This document shows, in pieces, positions 35,557 through 43,343 of a stretch of 56,255 nucleotides of DNA (its first letter is position 1; each line of letters opens with the position of its first letter). The DNA comes from JAUUSJ01 sp051880475 (GTDB lineage: Bacteria; Bacillota; Clostridia; Lachnospirales; Lachnospiraceae). The notes below the pieces were generated by a model, which saw only the letters and a list, made by a program, of their open reading frames with translations, was not told the origin of the DNA and did no database searches. The position numbers and the translations under genes are program-made. The stretch is from positions 1 to 56,255 of the forward strand of contig JBJEOA010000028.1 of assembly GCA_051880475.1 (NCBI GenBank). Reading direction: 5' to 3'.

Positions 35557-36567
35557 TTAGAACTTGCCAGCCTTAGCAGCTTCCTCGATAGAAACAGCTA
35601 CAGCAACAGTAGCTCCAACCATAGGGTTATTACCCATTCCGATTAATCCCATCATCTCAACGTGAGCAGGAACGGAAGAAGAACCAGCAAACTGAGCGTC
35701 AGAGTGCATACGTCCCATTGTATCTGTCATACCATAGGAAGCAGGACCTGCAGCCATATTATCTGGGTGAAGTGTTCTACCTGTACCACCACCAGAAGCT
35801 ACGGAGAAGTATTTCTTTCCAAGCTCGATACATTCTTTCTTATATGTACCTGCAACTGGATGCTGGAATCTTGTTGGGTTTGTAGAGTTACCTGTGATAG
35901 AAACGTCAACGCCTTCTTTGTGCATAATAGCAACACCTTCTGTTACGTCGTTAGCACCGTAGCAGTTAACTTTTGCTCTTAATCCATCAGAGTAAGATTT
36001 TCTGTATACTTCTTTAACCTCACCTGTGTAGTAATCCATCTCTGTCTCAACAAATGTAAATCCGTTGATTCTGGAGATAATCTGAGCAGCGTCTTTTCCA
36101 AGACCATTTAAGATAACGCGAAGAGGCTCTTTACGAACTTTGTTAGCCTTCTCAGCGATACCGATAGCACCCTCAGCAGCAGCGAAAGACTCATGTCCAG
36201 CTAAGAAAGCGAAACATTTTGTCTCTTCTTCAAGTAACATTTTACCAAGGTTACCATGTCCTAAACCTACTTTACGCTGGTCAGCAACAGAACCTGGAAT
36301 ACAAAATGCCTGTAAACCTTCACCGATTGCAGCAGCAGCGTCAGCAGCTCTCTTGCAGCCTTTTTTAATTGCGATTGCAGCACCAACTGTGTAAGCCCAT
36401 TTTGCATTCTCGAAACAAATTGGCTGAATTTTTTCAACCTGTCCATATACATCTAAACCAGCAGCTTTTGTAACTTCAGCAGCTTCTTCGATGGAGTTAA
36501 TTCCATATTCAGCTAAAACAGCGAGAACCTGTTTTTCTCTTCTTTCATATGATTCAAATAAAGCCAT
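35557..36567 (-). CDS. GGGtGRT family protein
   Basis: Member of the family named for its GGGTGRT motif, here residues 259-265 in SVASGGGTGRTLHPDN. No fold or activity is firmly known to me. Other visible blocks: VGLGHGNLGKMLLEEET, LAGHESFAAAEGAIGIAEKA and a glycine/methionine-rich C-terminus (MMGLIGMGNNPMVGATVAVA). Length 336. The protein has no signal peptide or membrane helix. AGGAGG precedes the start. It lies 17 bases downstream of a NifU/IscU-like gene on the same strand; the two are commonly neighbours in strict anaerobes, which suggests an iron-sulfur-linked role, still inference. Confidence 0.85.
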   Translation of the reverse strand: MALFESYERREKQVLAVLAEYGINSIEEAAEVTKAAGLDVYGQVEKIQPICFENAKWAYTVGAAIAIKKGCKRAADAAAAIGEGLQAFCIPGSVADQRKVGLGHGNLGKMLLEEETKCFAFLAGHESFAAAEGAIGIAEKANKVRKEPLRVILNGLGKDAAQIISRINGFTFVETEMDYYTGEVKEVYRKSYSDGLRAKVNCYGANDVTEGVAIMHKEGVDVSITGNSTNPTRFQHPVAGTYKKECIELGKKYFSVASGGGTGRTLHPDNMAAGPASYGMTDTMGRMHSDAQFAGSSSVPAHVEMMGLIGMGNNPMVGATVAVAVSIEEAAKAGKF

Positions 36568-36584
36568 TATACAAATCCTCCTTC

Positions 36585-37289
36585 TTATTCAATTACAGCG
36601 TCAGTTCTTGGGTCAATGATCTTAGCAGCATCTGCTACACGGCCATACTGACCTTTAGCTTTTTCCCATGCTGTGTTAGGATCATCACCTTTTTTGATGA
36701 AGTCTGTCATTTTTCCAAGATTTACGAACTGATATCCAATGATTAAGTCATCAGCGTCTAATGCGATACCTGTTACATATCCTTCAGCCATCTCTAAGTA
36801 ACGAGGACCTTTTTTCAATGTTCCGTACATTGTACCAACCTGAGATCTTAAACCTTTTCCTAAGTCTTCAAGTCCTGCACCAACAGCAAGTCCGTCCTCA
36901 GAGAATGCAGACTGTGTTCTACCATAAACAATCTGTAAGAAAAGTTCTCTCATAGCTGTGTTAATAGCGTCACAAACTAAGTCTGTGTTTAACGCTTCTA
37001 AAATAGTTCTTCCTGGTAAAATCTCAGCAGACATAGCTGCGGAATGTGTCATACCAGAACATCCGATTGTCTCAACAAGTGCCTCTTGGATTACACCTTC
37101 TTTAACGTTTAATGTAAGCTTACAAGCTCCCTGCTGTGGAGCACACCAGCCAACACCATGTGTGAAACCGTTAATATCTGTAATCTGTGTAGCTTTTACC
37201 CATTTTGCTTCTTCAGGAATTGGAGCAGCCCCATGGTTAACGCCTTGTGCAACTGGGCACATTTGTTCTACTTCGTGTGAATAAATCAT
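36585..37289 (-). CDS. NifU/IscU-like iron-sulfur cluster scaffold protein
   Basis: Contains an IscU-like segment ETIGCSGMTHSAAMSAEILPGRTILEAL, in which C77 aligns with the central scaffold cysteine of IscU. Further cysteines are C11, C49, C56 and C106; C49 and C56 (GWCAPQQGAC) are likely ligands. The C-terminal 100 residues are not part of standard IscU. ATG 37289 (234 residues) is preferred over a start further upstream because AAAGGAG sits at the right distance on the minus strand. It is first in a two-gene operon with the GGGtGRT protein, and no iscS, sufBC or other assembly gene is nearby. Confidence 0.85.
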   Translation of the reverse strand: MIYSHEVEQMCPVAQGVNHGAAPIPEEAKWVKATQITDINGFTHGVGWCAPQQGACKLTLNVKEGVIQEALVETIGCSGMTHSAAMSAEILPGRTILEALNTDLVCDAINTAMRELFLQIVYGRTQSAFSEDGLAVGAGLEDLGKGLRSQVGTMYGTLKKGPRYLEMAEGYVTGIALDADDLIIGYQFVNLGKMTDFIKKGDDPNTAWEKAKGQYGRVADAAKIIDPRTDAVIE

Positions 37290-37333
37290 GTTGTTGAAAC
37301 TCCTTTCAATATAAAATATGATAGTTGAATCCC

Positions 37334-37364
37334 CATTTATCACATTTTAAAAAATTGATAAATG
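37334..37364. promoter_or_regulatory. Inverted repeat upstream of the NifU-like gene
   Basis: CATTTATCA (37334-37342) and TGATAAATG (37356-37364) are perfect 9-base arms around 13 bases. It lies 45 bases upstream of the minus-strand start, inside the predicted leader. It could be an operator or an RNA hairpin. Confidence 0.6.
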
Positions 37365-37433
37365 TTTTTCTAAGTTAAGACAGTTCAAAAATCTGTTCTT
37401 ACTTACCTATTTTCTCATAAAATGTGAAATTAG

Positions 37434-37462
37434 TCTATAGAAATTTGAAAAAATTTTGACAA
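37434..37462 (-). promoter_or_regulatory. Candidate promoter of the scaffold/GGGtGRT operon
   Basis: On the minus strand TTGTCA (37462-37457), 17 bases, TATAGA (37439-37434). It would give a leader of about 140 bases with several inverted repeats. Confidence 0.5.
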
Positions 37463-37565
37463 AATTTTTAAAAAATGTATTTTGAATACAAAAAACGCAT
37501 ATTTAGGGTTATTTTACTTAGTCCGCATAGCGAGATAGACTCTTAAATTGTATTTATGTTTCTTA

Positions 37566-37594
37566 TTTACATTGGTGAGGAAAGCGAGTATACT
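37566..37594 (+). promoter_or_regulatory. Promoter of the PHP-domain gene
   Basis: TTTACA (37566-37571), 17-base spacer, TATACT (37589-37594), 70 bases before the ATG. Confidence 0.7.
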
Positions 37595-37663
37595 TTAAGT
37601 TGAAGTTAATGAAATAATGAAGTAATTAGATAATGATATATCTAGATAAGGGAGATAAATTTT

Positions 37664-38542
37664 ATGTCATTTATTGATTTGCATGTACATTCGAATGCCT
37701 CTGATGGGACATTAACACCGACGGAAGTAGTAAATCTCGCAAAGGAAAAAAAACTTACAGCGATTGCACTTACGGACCACGATACAATGGAGGGAGTGAA
37801 AGAGGCGACAGAAGCGGCAAAAGGCAGTGAATTAGAGATTATTTCTGGAGTGGAGATATCTTGTGAATATAAAGAAAAAGAAATTCATATATTAGGATTA
37901 TTCGTAGATATAGATTGTGAGGAATTGCTCTATGGTCTTGATATATGCCGTAAAAAGCGAGATGAGAGAAATGAAAAAATGCTATTAAATTTTCAAAAAG
38001 CAGGTATTTTAATGACTATGGAGGAACTAGATGGAGGAAATCCAAATGCGGTCATTACGAGAGCACATTTTGCGAGATATTTGGTTGAACACGGCTATGT
38101 AAAAAAGAAGGATGACGCTTTTAAAAAATATCTTGGGAAGAAATGTTCTTTTTATGTACCAAGAGAGTATATGAAACCGGAAAAAGCGATACAATTGATT
38201 AAAAAAGCGGGAGGCCTTTCTTTTTTGGCCCACGCATATTTATATAAAATGTCGGATAAGGAAATCGAGCAGATGGTAGAACAATTGATATCTTATGGAT
38301 TAGATGGGATTGAAGTATATCATTCTTCACATAATATTTGTGAGAGCAGAAAGCTTCAAGCTCTCGCCAAAAAAAAGGGACTTTTGATAAGTGGAGGTTC
38401 TGATTTTCATGGAACGAATAAGCCAGATATTGATTTGAGTGTTGGAAGGGGAAATCTGAGACTTCCCCATTATATTTTAGAGGATATAAAAAAGTCAAAA
38501 GAAAAAGATAAGGAGGAAAAAAATGTTTTTTTTCAGCCGTAA
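37664..38542 (+). CDS. PHP-domain phosphoesterase (TrpH/RNase AM-like)
   Basis: Metal-dependent PHP hydrolase. The first metal motif is DLHVHSNASDGT (H7, H9), then ALTDHDTMEG and SGVEISCEYKEKEIHILG, a central insert, and the late metal motif GGSDFHGTNKPD. Relatives such as E. coli RNase AM (YciV/TrpH) degrade RNA 5' ends or 3',5'-bisphosphate nucleotides. 292 residues, normal. The C-terminus is Lys-rich and overlaps the next gene by 20 bases, which implies co-translation. Activity is inferred from family. Confidence 0.88.
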   Translation: MSFIDLHVHSNASDGTLTPTEVVNLAKEKKLTAIALTDHDTMEGVKEATEAAKGSELEIISGVEISCEYKEKEIHILGLFVDIDCEELLYGLDICRKKRDERNEKMLLNFQKAGILMTMEELDGGNPNAVITRAHFARYLVEHGYVKKKDDAFKKYLGKKCSFYVPREYMKPEKAIQLIKKAGGLSFLAHAYLYKMSDKEIEQMVEQLISYGLDGIEVYHSSHNICESRKLQALAKKKGLLISGGSDFHGTNKPDIDLSVGRGNLRLPHYILEDIKKSKEKDKEEKNVFFQP

Positions 38543-39410
38543 AAAGAGGACGCCTTTAAAAGAAATAGAAGATATCTATTATGTTTCGCTTTTATTTTCA
38601 GAGAAAGTAAAAATGCCAGATGATGAGACGATTATAGAACAATTAAAGACAGCATTTAAAGAGGTTATTAGTGAAAATAATAAGAAAGAGGAATATCGTA
38701 TTTTTGGGATTCTTGATTATACGCAAGATGTGGGAGAAATAAAACAAGTTCCGGCACATTTGGCCATGGAAAAACAGCTATATCCTTTCCAGATAGAAGA
38801 AAGAGAAAAACAGGAAATAGAAATACAGCCAGACTGTGAGGAGGCAGAGGAAATTTTAAAAAGTGTAAAATATGAGCTTGGAATTTCTGATTTTTTGTCT
38901 ATTGATTTGACTCCGAGAGAGAGAGGATACCTCATTACAAATTGGATAAAATTAATGACATTTGTTTTTCCAGATTGTATTGGTATATACAATCATATAA
39001 GTAAGAAAATTATGAGTCGAAATCAGATTTTATCATTATTTGCGAGAGACGACACTTATAGTTTTATACAGATTGGAGTAAAGCTTAGACTTTATCCAAT
39101 CGAGGGAAGAGATGAGATTTTAATTGATACGTTAGGGTTATACGGTGTAAATTTAGTGGATTTACAGTACCATCTAAAAAGGACAGATCCAAGTAATTTT
39201 TTAAGACATGCCCAAAATATGGCCGCATTTTTATATGAAAATGAGCTAGAGATAAATGAGGGAGATATTATTACTGGAATATCAAACAGTGACACATGGA
39301 CTTGTCGATATGAAAAATCAATTGCTCTGCCAAGACGAAGAGTGCTTGATATTGATACAGAAAAATATGCCGCTAAGCGAAAAATACAAGGAAGAGAAAA
39401 AAATAAGTAA
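38523..39410 (+). CDS. Unknown protein, possibly DUF4261-like C-terminal domain
   Basis: 295 residues with no signal or membrane segment. The C-terminal half has GRDEILIDTLGLYGVNLVDLQYHLKR-type, FLYENELEINEGDIITGIS and CRYEKSIALPRRRVLDID patterns that remind me of DUF4261 proteins, where this domain is thought to be a small alpha/beta module of unknown role. The N-terminal half is acidic and unrecognised. It starts inside the end of the PHP gene behind a strong AAGGAGG, so the two are translationally coupled. No clear terminator follows. Confidence 0.7.
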   Translation: MFFFSRKKRTPLKEIEDIYYVSLLFSEKVKMPDDETIIEQLKTAFKEVISENNKKEEYRIFGILDYTQDVGEIKQVPAHLAMEKQLYPFQIEEREKQEIEIQPDCEEAEEILKSVKYELGISDFLSIDLTPRERGYLITNWIKLMTFVFPDCIGIYNHISKKIMSRNQILSLFARDDTYSFIQIGVKLRLYPIEGRDEILIDTLGLYGVNLVDLQYHLKRTDPSNFLRHAQNMAAFLYENELEINEGDIITGISNSDTWTCRYEKSIALPRRRVLDIDTEKYAAKRKIQGREKNK

Positions 39411-39513
39411 TTGCGAAGCGGCTTTTTTCTCCTACAGTTGTTTGTGAATACGAATATATCGTTTTTTATAATACATATATTTTAAATTCAGATTTATTTT
39501 GAGTTATTTTGAG

Positions 39514-40698
39514 CTATAATTGAAAGAAAGTTTTTATTGTTCTAAAAAAAATAATCGGATAAGTAATTTTTTTTATAGACTCGGCAGCAGTGATAGGAAG
39601 AGTGCCGATTACTTTCCCATTTAATGTATATTCAATTTGGCCAAGTGTCGCTCCTTTTTTGATTGGAGCTTTCAGGTTGCCGTTTAGAGCGACCTGTTTT
39701 TTTATGTCTTCTTTTTTCACCTTTGATGTACAGGTATAGGAAAATGTTTTTGGAGTGGAAAAAGCAATCTTTTGTTTCACTCCATTTTGAATAGGGACAG
39801 ATTTTAACAGGGAAGAAGGATTATCGTCGGTGTACAGACTGCAGTTTGCAAAACCATAGTCTAAGAGAGTAGAAGCATCTTTTACTCTTTGCTTAGAGTC
39901 TGGACATGCCATAACGACAGCGATGAGATTAATATTATTTCTCGTGGCAGTTGCGGAAAGGCAAAATTTGGCGATGGATGTCGAGCCAGTTTTTAGACCA
40001 GTAGCGCCATGATACTGTCTTATTAGCTTATTTGTGTTGGAAAGTCCAAAAGCAGTCTCTCCTTTTTTTGTTTTATGAGTAATCTCATCCATCCAAATTT
40101 TTGTATAGCGAAAAACATCGGGATGTTTTGTTGTAAGTTCTCTTGACATAATAGCGATATCCCTCGCACAGCTTACATGCCCATCGATGTCAAGACCACA
40201 GCAATTGAGAAAATTTGTATGTTTCATGTCAAGTTTTTTCGCTTTTTCATTCATTTTTTTGACAAATGCTTCTTCACTTCCTGCGATATGTTCTGCCATT
40301 GCAACTGAGGCGTCGTTGGCTGAGGAGATAATAATACATTTTAAGAGATCATCTACGGTTTGTTGTTCTCCCACTTCTAAAAATACTTGAGAACCCCCCA
40401 TAGATGCAGCGTGGTCACTCACTGTTACGATATCTTTATAGGAAAGCTTTCCAGAATCAATCGCCTCAAAGGTGAGAAGGAGAGTCATAACTTTTGTGAC
40501 ACTAGCTAGTGGTCTAGCTTGTTCTGAATTTTTTTCATATAAAATCTGTCCACTGTCTGCCTCCATTAAGCAGGCGGAGGCAGCTTCTATGGAAATAGCA
40601 TTACTTGCCTGTTTATTCTCCGTTGCAAAACAGGCAAGAGGAGAAAAGATGATTAAAATAAAGAGGAAAAAAAGAAGGAAAGAAAGCTTTCTTTTCAT
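39514..40698 (-). CDS. Serine-type D-alanyl-D-alanine carboxypeptidase (PBP5/DacF family)
   Basis: Secreted penicillin-binding protein that trims the terminal D-Ala from peptidoglycan stem peptides. Signal peptide residues 1-25. The three active-site motifs are S66-V-T-K69, S126-A-N128 and K236-T-G. The C-terminal PBP5-associated domain ends in an amphipathic helix (YPIIFFRTIKTFFQL) for membrane attachment. 394 residues, typical. TAGGAGGAG precedes the start. It is convergent with the unknown gene at 38523 and divergent from the phosphoesterase gene at 40863. Confidence 0.93.
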   Translation of the reverse strand: MKRKLSFLLFFLFILIIFSPLACFATENKQASNAISIEAASACLMEADSGQILYEKNSEQARPLASVTKVMTLLLTFEAIDSGKLSYKDIVTVSDHAASMGGSQVFLEVGEQQTVDDLLKCIIISSANDASVAMAEHIAGSEEAFVKKMNEKAKKLDMKHTNFLNCCGLDIDGHVSCARDIAIMSRELTTKHPDVFRYTKIWMDEITHKTKKGETAFGLSNTNKLIRQYHGATGLKTGSTSIAKFCLSATATRNNINLIAVVMACPDSKQRVKDASTLLDYGFANCSLYTDDNPSSLLKSVPIQNGVKQKIAFSTPKTFSYTCTSKVKKEDIKKQVALNGNLKAPIKKGATLGQIEYTLNGKVIGTLPITAAESIKKITYPIIFFRTIKTFFQL

Positions 40699-40784
40699 AG
40701 AAAACTCCTCCTAGTTGTGTCGCTTATTCTATATGTAGAGCAAAACTCCAAAAATTATGCCTGTCAGATAAAAAACTTTGTTAG

Positions 40785-40813
40785 TTGACTATCTTATGAG
40801 ATAAGGTTAAAAT
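40785..40813 (+). promoter_or_regulatory. Promoter of the metallophosphoesterase gene
   Basis: TTGACT (40785-40790), 17-base spacer, TAAAAT (40808-40813). The spacer contains the palindrome CTTAT-GAG-ATAAG (40793-40805), a possible operator. Confidence 0.65.
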
Positions 40814-40862
40814 AAAAAATATGTGGTTTATGTCTAGATAAAGAAGAAAGAGAGAAAAGAGC

Positions 40863-41744
40863 ATGAAACAAGAGTGGAAAATGTTTTTAGAACTTGGAAT
40901 GGCAGCAAGCTTAGCGATGATGAGTAGGGTGGCATATGAATTAACGCATTTTGAGATAAAAAGATATGATGTAAAGAGTGAAAAAATTCCAGAGGCATTT
41001 CATCAGGCGAAAATTGTTTTTTTAACTGATCTTCACAATACAGAATATGGAAGAGAGAATGAGAAGCTATTAAAAGCGATAGAGAGAGAAAATCCAGATT
41101 ATATTTTTGTCGGAGGAGATATGTTAGTTGCAAAAGCGGGGGTGCCTTTTACGCCAGCTCTTTCTTTTGTGAAAAAATTGGCTAAAAAGTATCTGGTATA
41201 TTATGCAAATGGTAATCATGAGTACCGATTAAAAATTTATCCAGAGCAATATGGAGAAAATACTTATGAGGAGTATATAACTGCGTTAAAGGATGCGGGA
41301 GTCGTTCACCTTTGTAACGAAAGTGTGAGTATAAGGCGAGGAAATCAAGAAATTATCGTGTCAGGGCTTGAGATAGATGCTATGTATTATCACAGATTAA
41401 AAAGAATAGAAATGCCAAAAACTTATATTCCATCTTTACTCGGTTCTCCAAAAGATGAAAATTTTTGTATACTTCTTTCACATAATCCAGTTTATTTTCC
41501 TCAGTATGCAAAATGGGGAGCGGATTTAGTATTAAGTGGTCATGTTCACGGAGGGATTGTTAGAATACCATTTTTGGGTGGAGTCATTTCCCCTCAACTT
41601 ACGTTATTTCCTAAATATGATGCGGGAATTTTTAGAGAGGGCAATAGCCAGATGATTTTAAGTCCAGGGCTTGGCTCACATTCCATTCCTGTTCGTCTCT
41701 TTAATATGCCACAGATGCAGGTGATTACGCTTTGGTCGAAATGA
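40863..41744 (+). CDS. Membrane-associated metallophosphoesterase (YaeI-like)
   Basis: Calcineurin-like phosphoesterase with all five metal-binding blocks: FLTDLHN, VGGDM, YANGNHEY, LLSHNP and SGHVHGG. A hydrophobic N-terminal helix (about residues 8-28) could anchor it in the membrane. Similar proteins of this layout (YaeI/YkuE) are lipid-related phosphodiesterases in other bacteria; here the substrate is unknown. 293 residues, normal. It lies 59 bases upstream of scpA. Confidence 0.88.
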   Translation: MKQEWKMFLELGMAASLAMMSRVAYELTHFEIKRYDVKSEKIPEAFHQAKIVFLTDLHNTEYGRENEKLLKAIERENPDYIFVGGDMLVAKAGVPFTPALSFVKKLAKKYLVYYANGNHEYRLKIYPEQYGENTYEEYITALKDAGVVHLCNESVSIRRGNQEIIVSGLEIDAMYYHRLKRIEMPKTYIPSLLGSPKDENFCILLSHNPVYFPQYAKWGADLVLSGHVHGGIVRIPFLGGVISPQLTLFPKYDAGIFREGNSQMILSPGLGSHSIPVRLFNMPQMQVITLWSK

Positions 41745-41803
41745 GAAAATTTTATCCTGACATCATATAAATCAGAAAAGAGCAGAAAGGAAAAATTTCT
41801 TTT

Positions 41804-42541
41804 ATGAGTATAGAAGTAAAACTTCAAGTGTTTGAAGGACCGCTTGACCTTCTTTTGCATTTGATTGAGAAGAATAAAGTGAATATATATGATATTCCGA
41901 TTGTAGAAATCACACAGCAGTATTTAGATTATGTTCAGCAAATGGAGCGGCAAGATATGGATATTATGAGCGAGTTTTTGATTATGGCTGCCACTCTGAT
42001 TAAGATAAAATCAAAAATGCTGCTTCCAAAGGAAGAAAAAGAAGAAGAAGACGATCCAAGAGAAGAACTTGTGAAGAGATTAATAGAGTATAAAATGTAT
42101 AAATATGCATCTTTTGAACTCAAGGACAAACAGTTTGATGCCGAAAAAATGTTGTATCGCCAGGCAAGTATTCCAAAAGAGGTAGAAGAATTCCGACCTA
42201 AAGTAGATATAAATGAATTAATTGGAGATCTCACACTTCAAAAATTAAATGAAATCTTTCAAAATGTAATGAAAAGACAGGAACAGAGAATTGACCCGAT
42301 TCGAAGCCAATTTCGAAATATTAAGCAAGAGGAAATTCGGGTGGAGGATAAGATGAATGAGATTCATGAAAAAATCCGTGGAATTTCACATATCCATTTT
42401 CGAACTTTGCTTGAAAAACAAGGCTCAAAGACGGAGATTGTCGTTACATTTTTGTCTATCCTAGAGCTTATGAAAATAGGTCTGATTGCGGTGAGACAAG
42501 AAGAAATCGGGGGAGATATTTGGATTGATTCATTAGAGTAA
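41804..42541 (+). CDS. scpA: Segregation and condensation protein A
   Basis: Kleisin subunit of the SMC-ScpAB chromosome condensin. N-terminal signature LQVFEGPLDLLLHLIEKNKVNIYDIPI, an acidic central linker (EEKEEEDDPREELVKRL), and the C-terminal winged helix (KTEIVVTFLSILELMKIGLI). 245 residues, typical. GAAAGGAAA precedes the ATG. Followed after 19 bases by scpB. Confidence 0.95.
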   Translation: MSIEVKLQVFEGPLDLLLHLIEKNKVNIYDIPIVEITQQYLDYVQQMERQDMDIMSEFLIMAATLIKIKSKMLLPKEEKEEEDDPREELVKRLIEYKMYKYASFELKDKQFDAEKMLYRQASIPKEVEEFRPKVDINELIGDLTLQKLNEIFQNVMKRQEQRIDPIRSQFRNIKQEEIRVEDKMNEIHEKIRGISHIHFRTLLEKQGSKTEIVVTFLSILELMKIGLIAVRQEEIGGDIWIDSLE

Positions 42542-42560
42542 AAATAGGGAAAGGAAAATT

Positions 42561-43121
42561 ATGGAAAAATTAAAAGGAATGATAGAGGCAATTTTGTTTG
42601 CTGTAGGAGATAGTGTTAGTTTAGAAGTGCTTACAAAAACTGCTGATGTAGATAAAAAGACAATGAAAAAGGCATTAGATGAGCTAAAGGCAGATTACGA
42701 GAAGGAAAATCGGGGAATTCATCTTGTGGAGCTTGAAGAATCCTACCAGCTTAGCACAAAGAGAGAATATTACGAACAACTGATTTCACTAGTAAAACAT
42801 CCAAAAAAACCAGTTTTGACAGACGTTATGTTGGAGACCTTATCTATTATCGCCTATAAACAGCCAATCACAAGGCAAGAAATAGAGGCAATTCGCGGTG
42901 TGAAATGCTCTCACGTAGTCAACCGTCTCATTGAATTTGGTTTAGTATGTGAAGTTGGGAGATTAGATGCGATAGGAAGACCGATTCTTTTTGGCACAAC
43001 AGAGGAGTTTTTAAGGAGTTTTGGGATAGAATCTGTGGAAAAACTTCCCCTAATTGACCCAGATAAGGTCGTTAATTTTAAGCAGGAAGCAGAAGAAGAA
43101 GTGAAATTTTCATTAAAATAA
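42561..43121 (+). CDS. scpB: Segregation and condensation protein B
   Basis: Dimeric partner of ScpA in the SMC complex, with two winged helices. Signatures: MIEAILFAVGDSVSLEVL at the start and LETLSIIAYKQPITRQEIEAIRGV in the second domain, then LVCEVGRLDAIGRPILFGTT. 186 residues, typical. AAAGGAAAAT ahead of the ATG. Same operon as scpA. Confidence 0.95.
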   Translation: MEKLKGMIEAILFAVGDSVSLEVLTKTADVDKKTMKKALDELKADYEKENRGIHLVELEESYQLSTKREYYEQLISLVKHPKKPVLTDVMLETLSIIAYKQPITRQEIEAIRGVKCSHVVNRLIEFGLVCEVGRLDAIGRPILFGTTEEFLRSFGIESVEKLPLIDPDKVVNFKQEAEEEVKFSLK

Positions 43122-43193
43122 GTTGCAAAACGGTAAAATTATTAAAAAAATACATAAAAATTCGTTATTTTGGAATGAAAATTTAAAAAGATA

Positions 43194-43222
43194 TTGTATA
43201 TACAAAATTTTTGCGTTATAAT
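43194..43222 (+). promoter_or_regulatory. Promoter of icd
   Basis: TTGTAT (43194-43199), 17-base spacer, TATAAT (43217-43222). Gives a leader of about 115 bases before icd. Confidence 0.75.
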
Positions 43223-43252
43223 GTGGCTTGTGTGAAGAAGCTTATAATATCG

Positions 43253-43336
43253 TGGGGCAAATATTTTGACCCCAACATCAGAGCATAGTATTAAAAAATA
43301 AATTTCCCACCTACAGGGATAAATGAAAATGGGAGG
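43253..43336 (+). promoter_or_regulatory. Structured icd leader with alternative pairings near the ribosome binding site
   Basis: A first hairpin has TGGGG (43253-43257) against CCCCA (43270-43274) around an AT-rich core. Downstream, TCCC (43305-43308) can pair with GGGA at 43316-43319 or, as the 7-base TTTCCCA (43303-43309), with TGGGAGG (43330-43336), the ribosome binding site of icd. These two pairings exclude each other, as in a translational switch. Pairings are seen; regulation is inference. Confidence 0.45.
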
Positions 43337-43343
43337 AAAAGAT

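Noticed and set aside
35662..37284. Plus-strand open frames opposite the GGGtGRT and scaffold genes
   Set aside because: They are complements of two well-supported minus-strand genes and have cysteine/serine-rich shadow composition.
39411..39430. GCGAAGCGGC plus T-run as a terminator of the DUF gene
   Set aside because: No stem of more than three base pairs can form.
40755..40775. TATGCCTGTCAG near the dacF start as a fourth copy of the hairpin motif
   Set aside because: Lacks the loop and the second arm in the right order on either strand.
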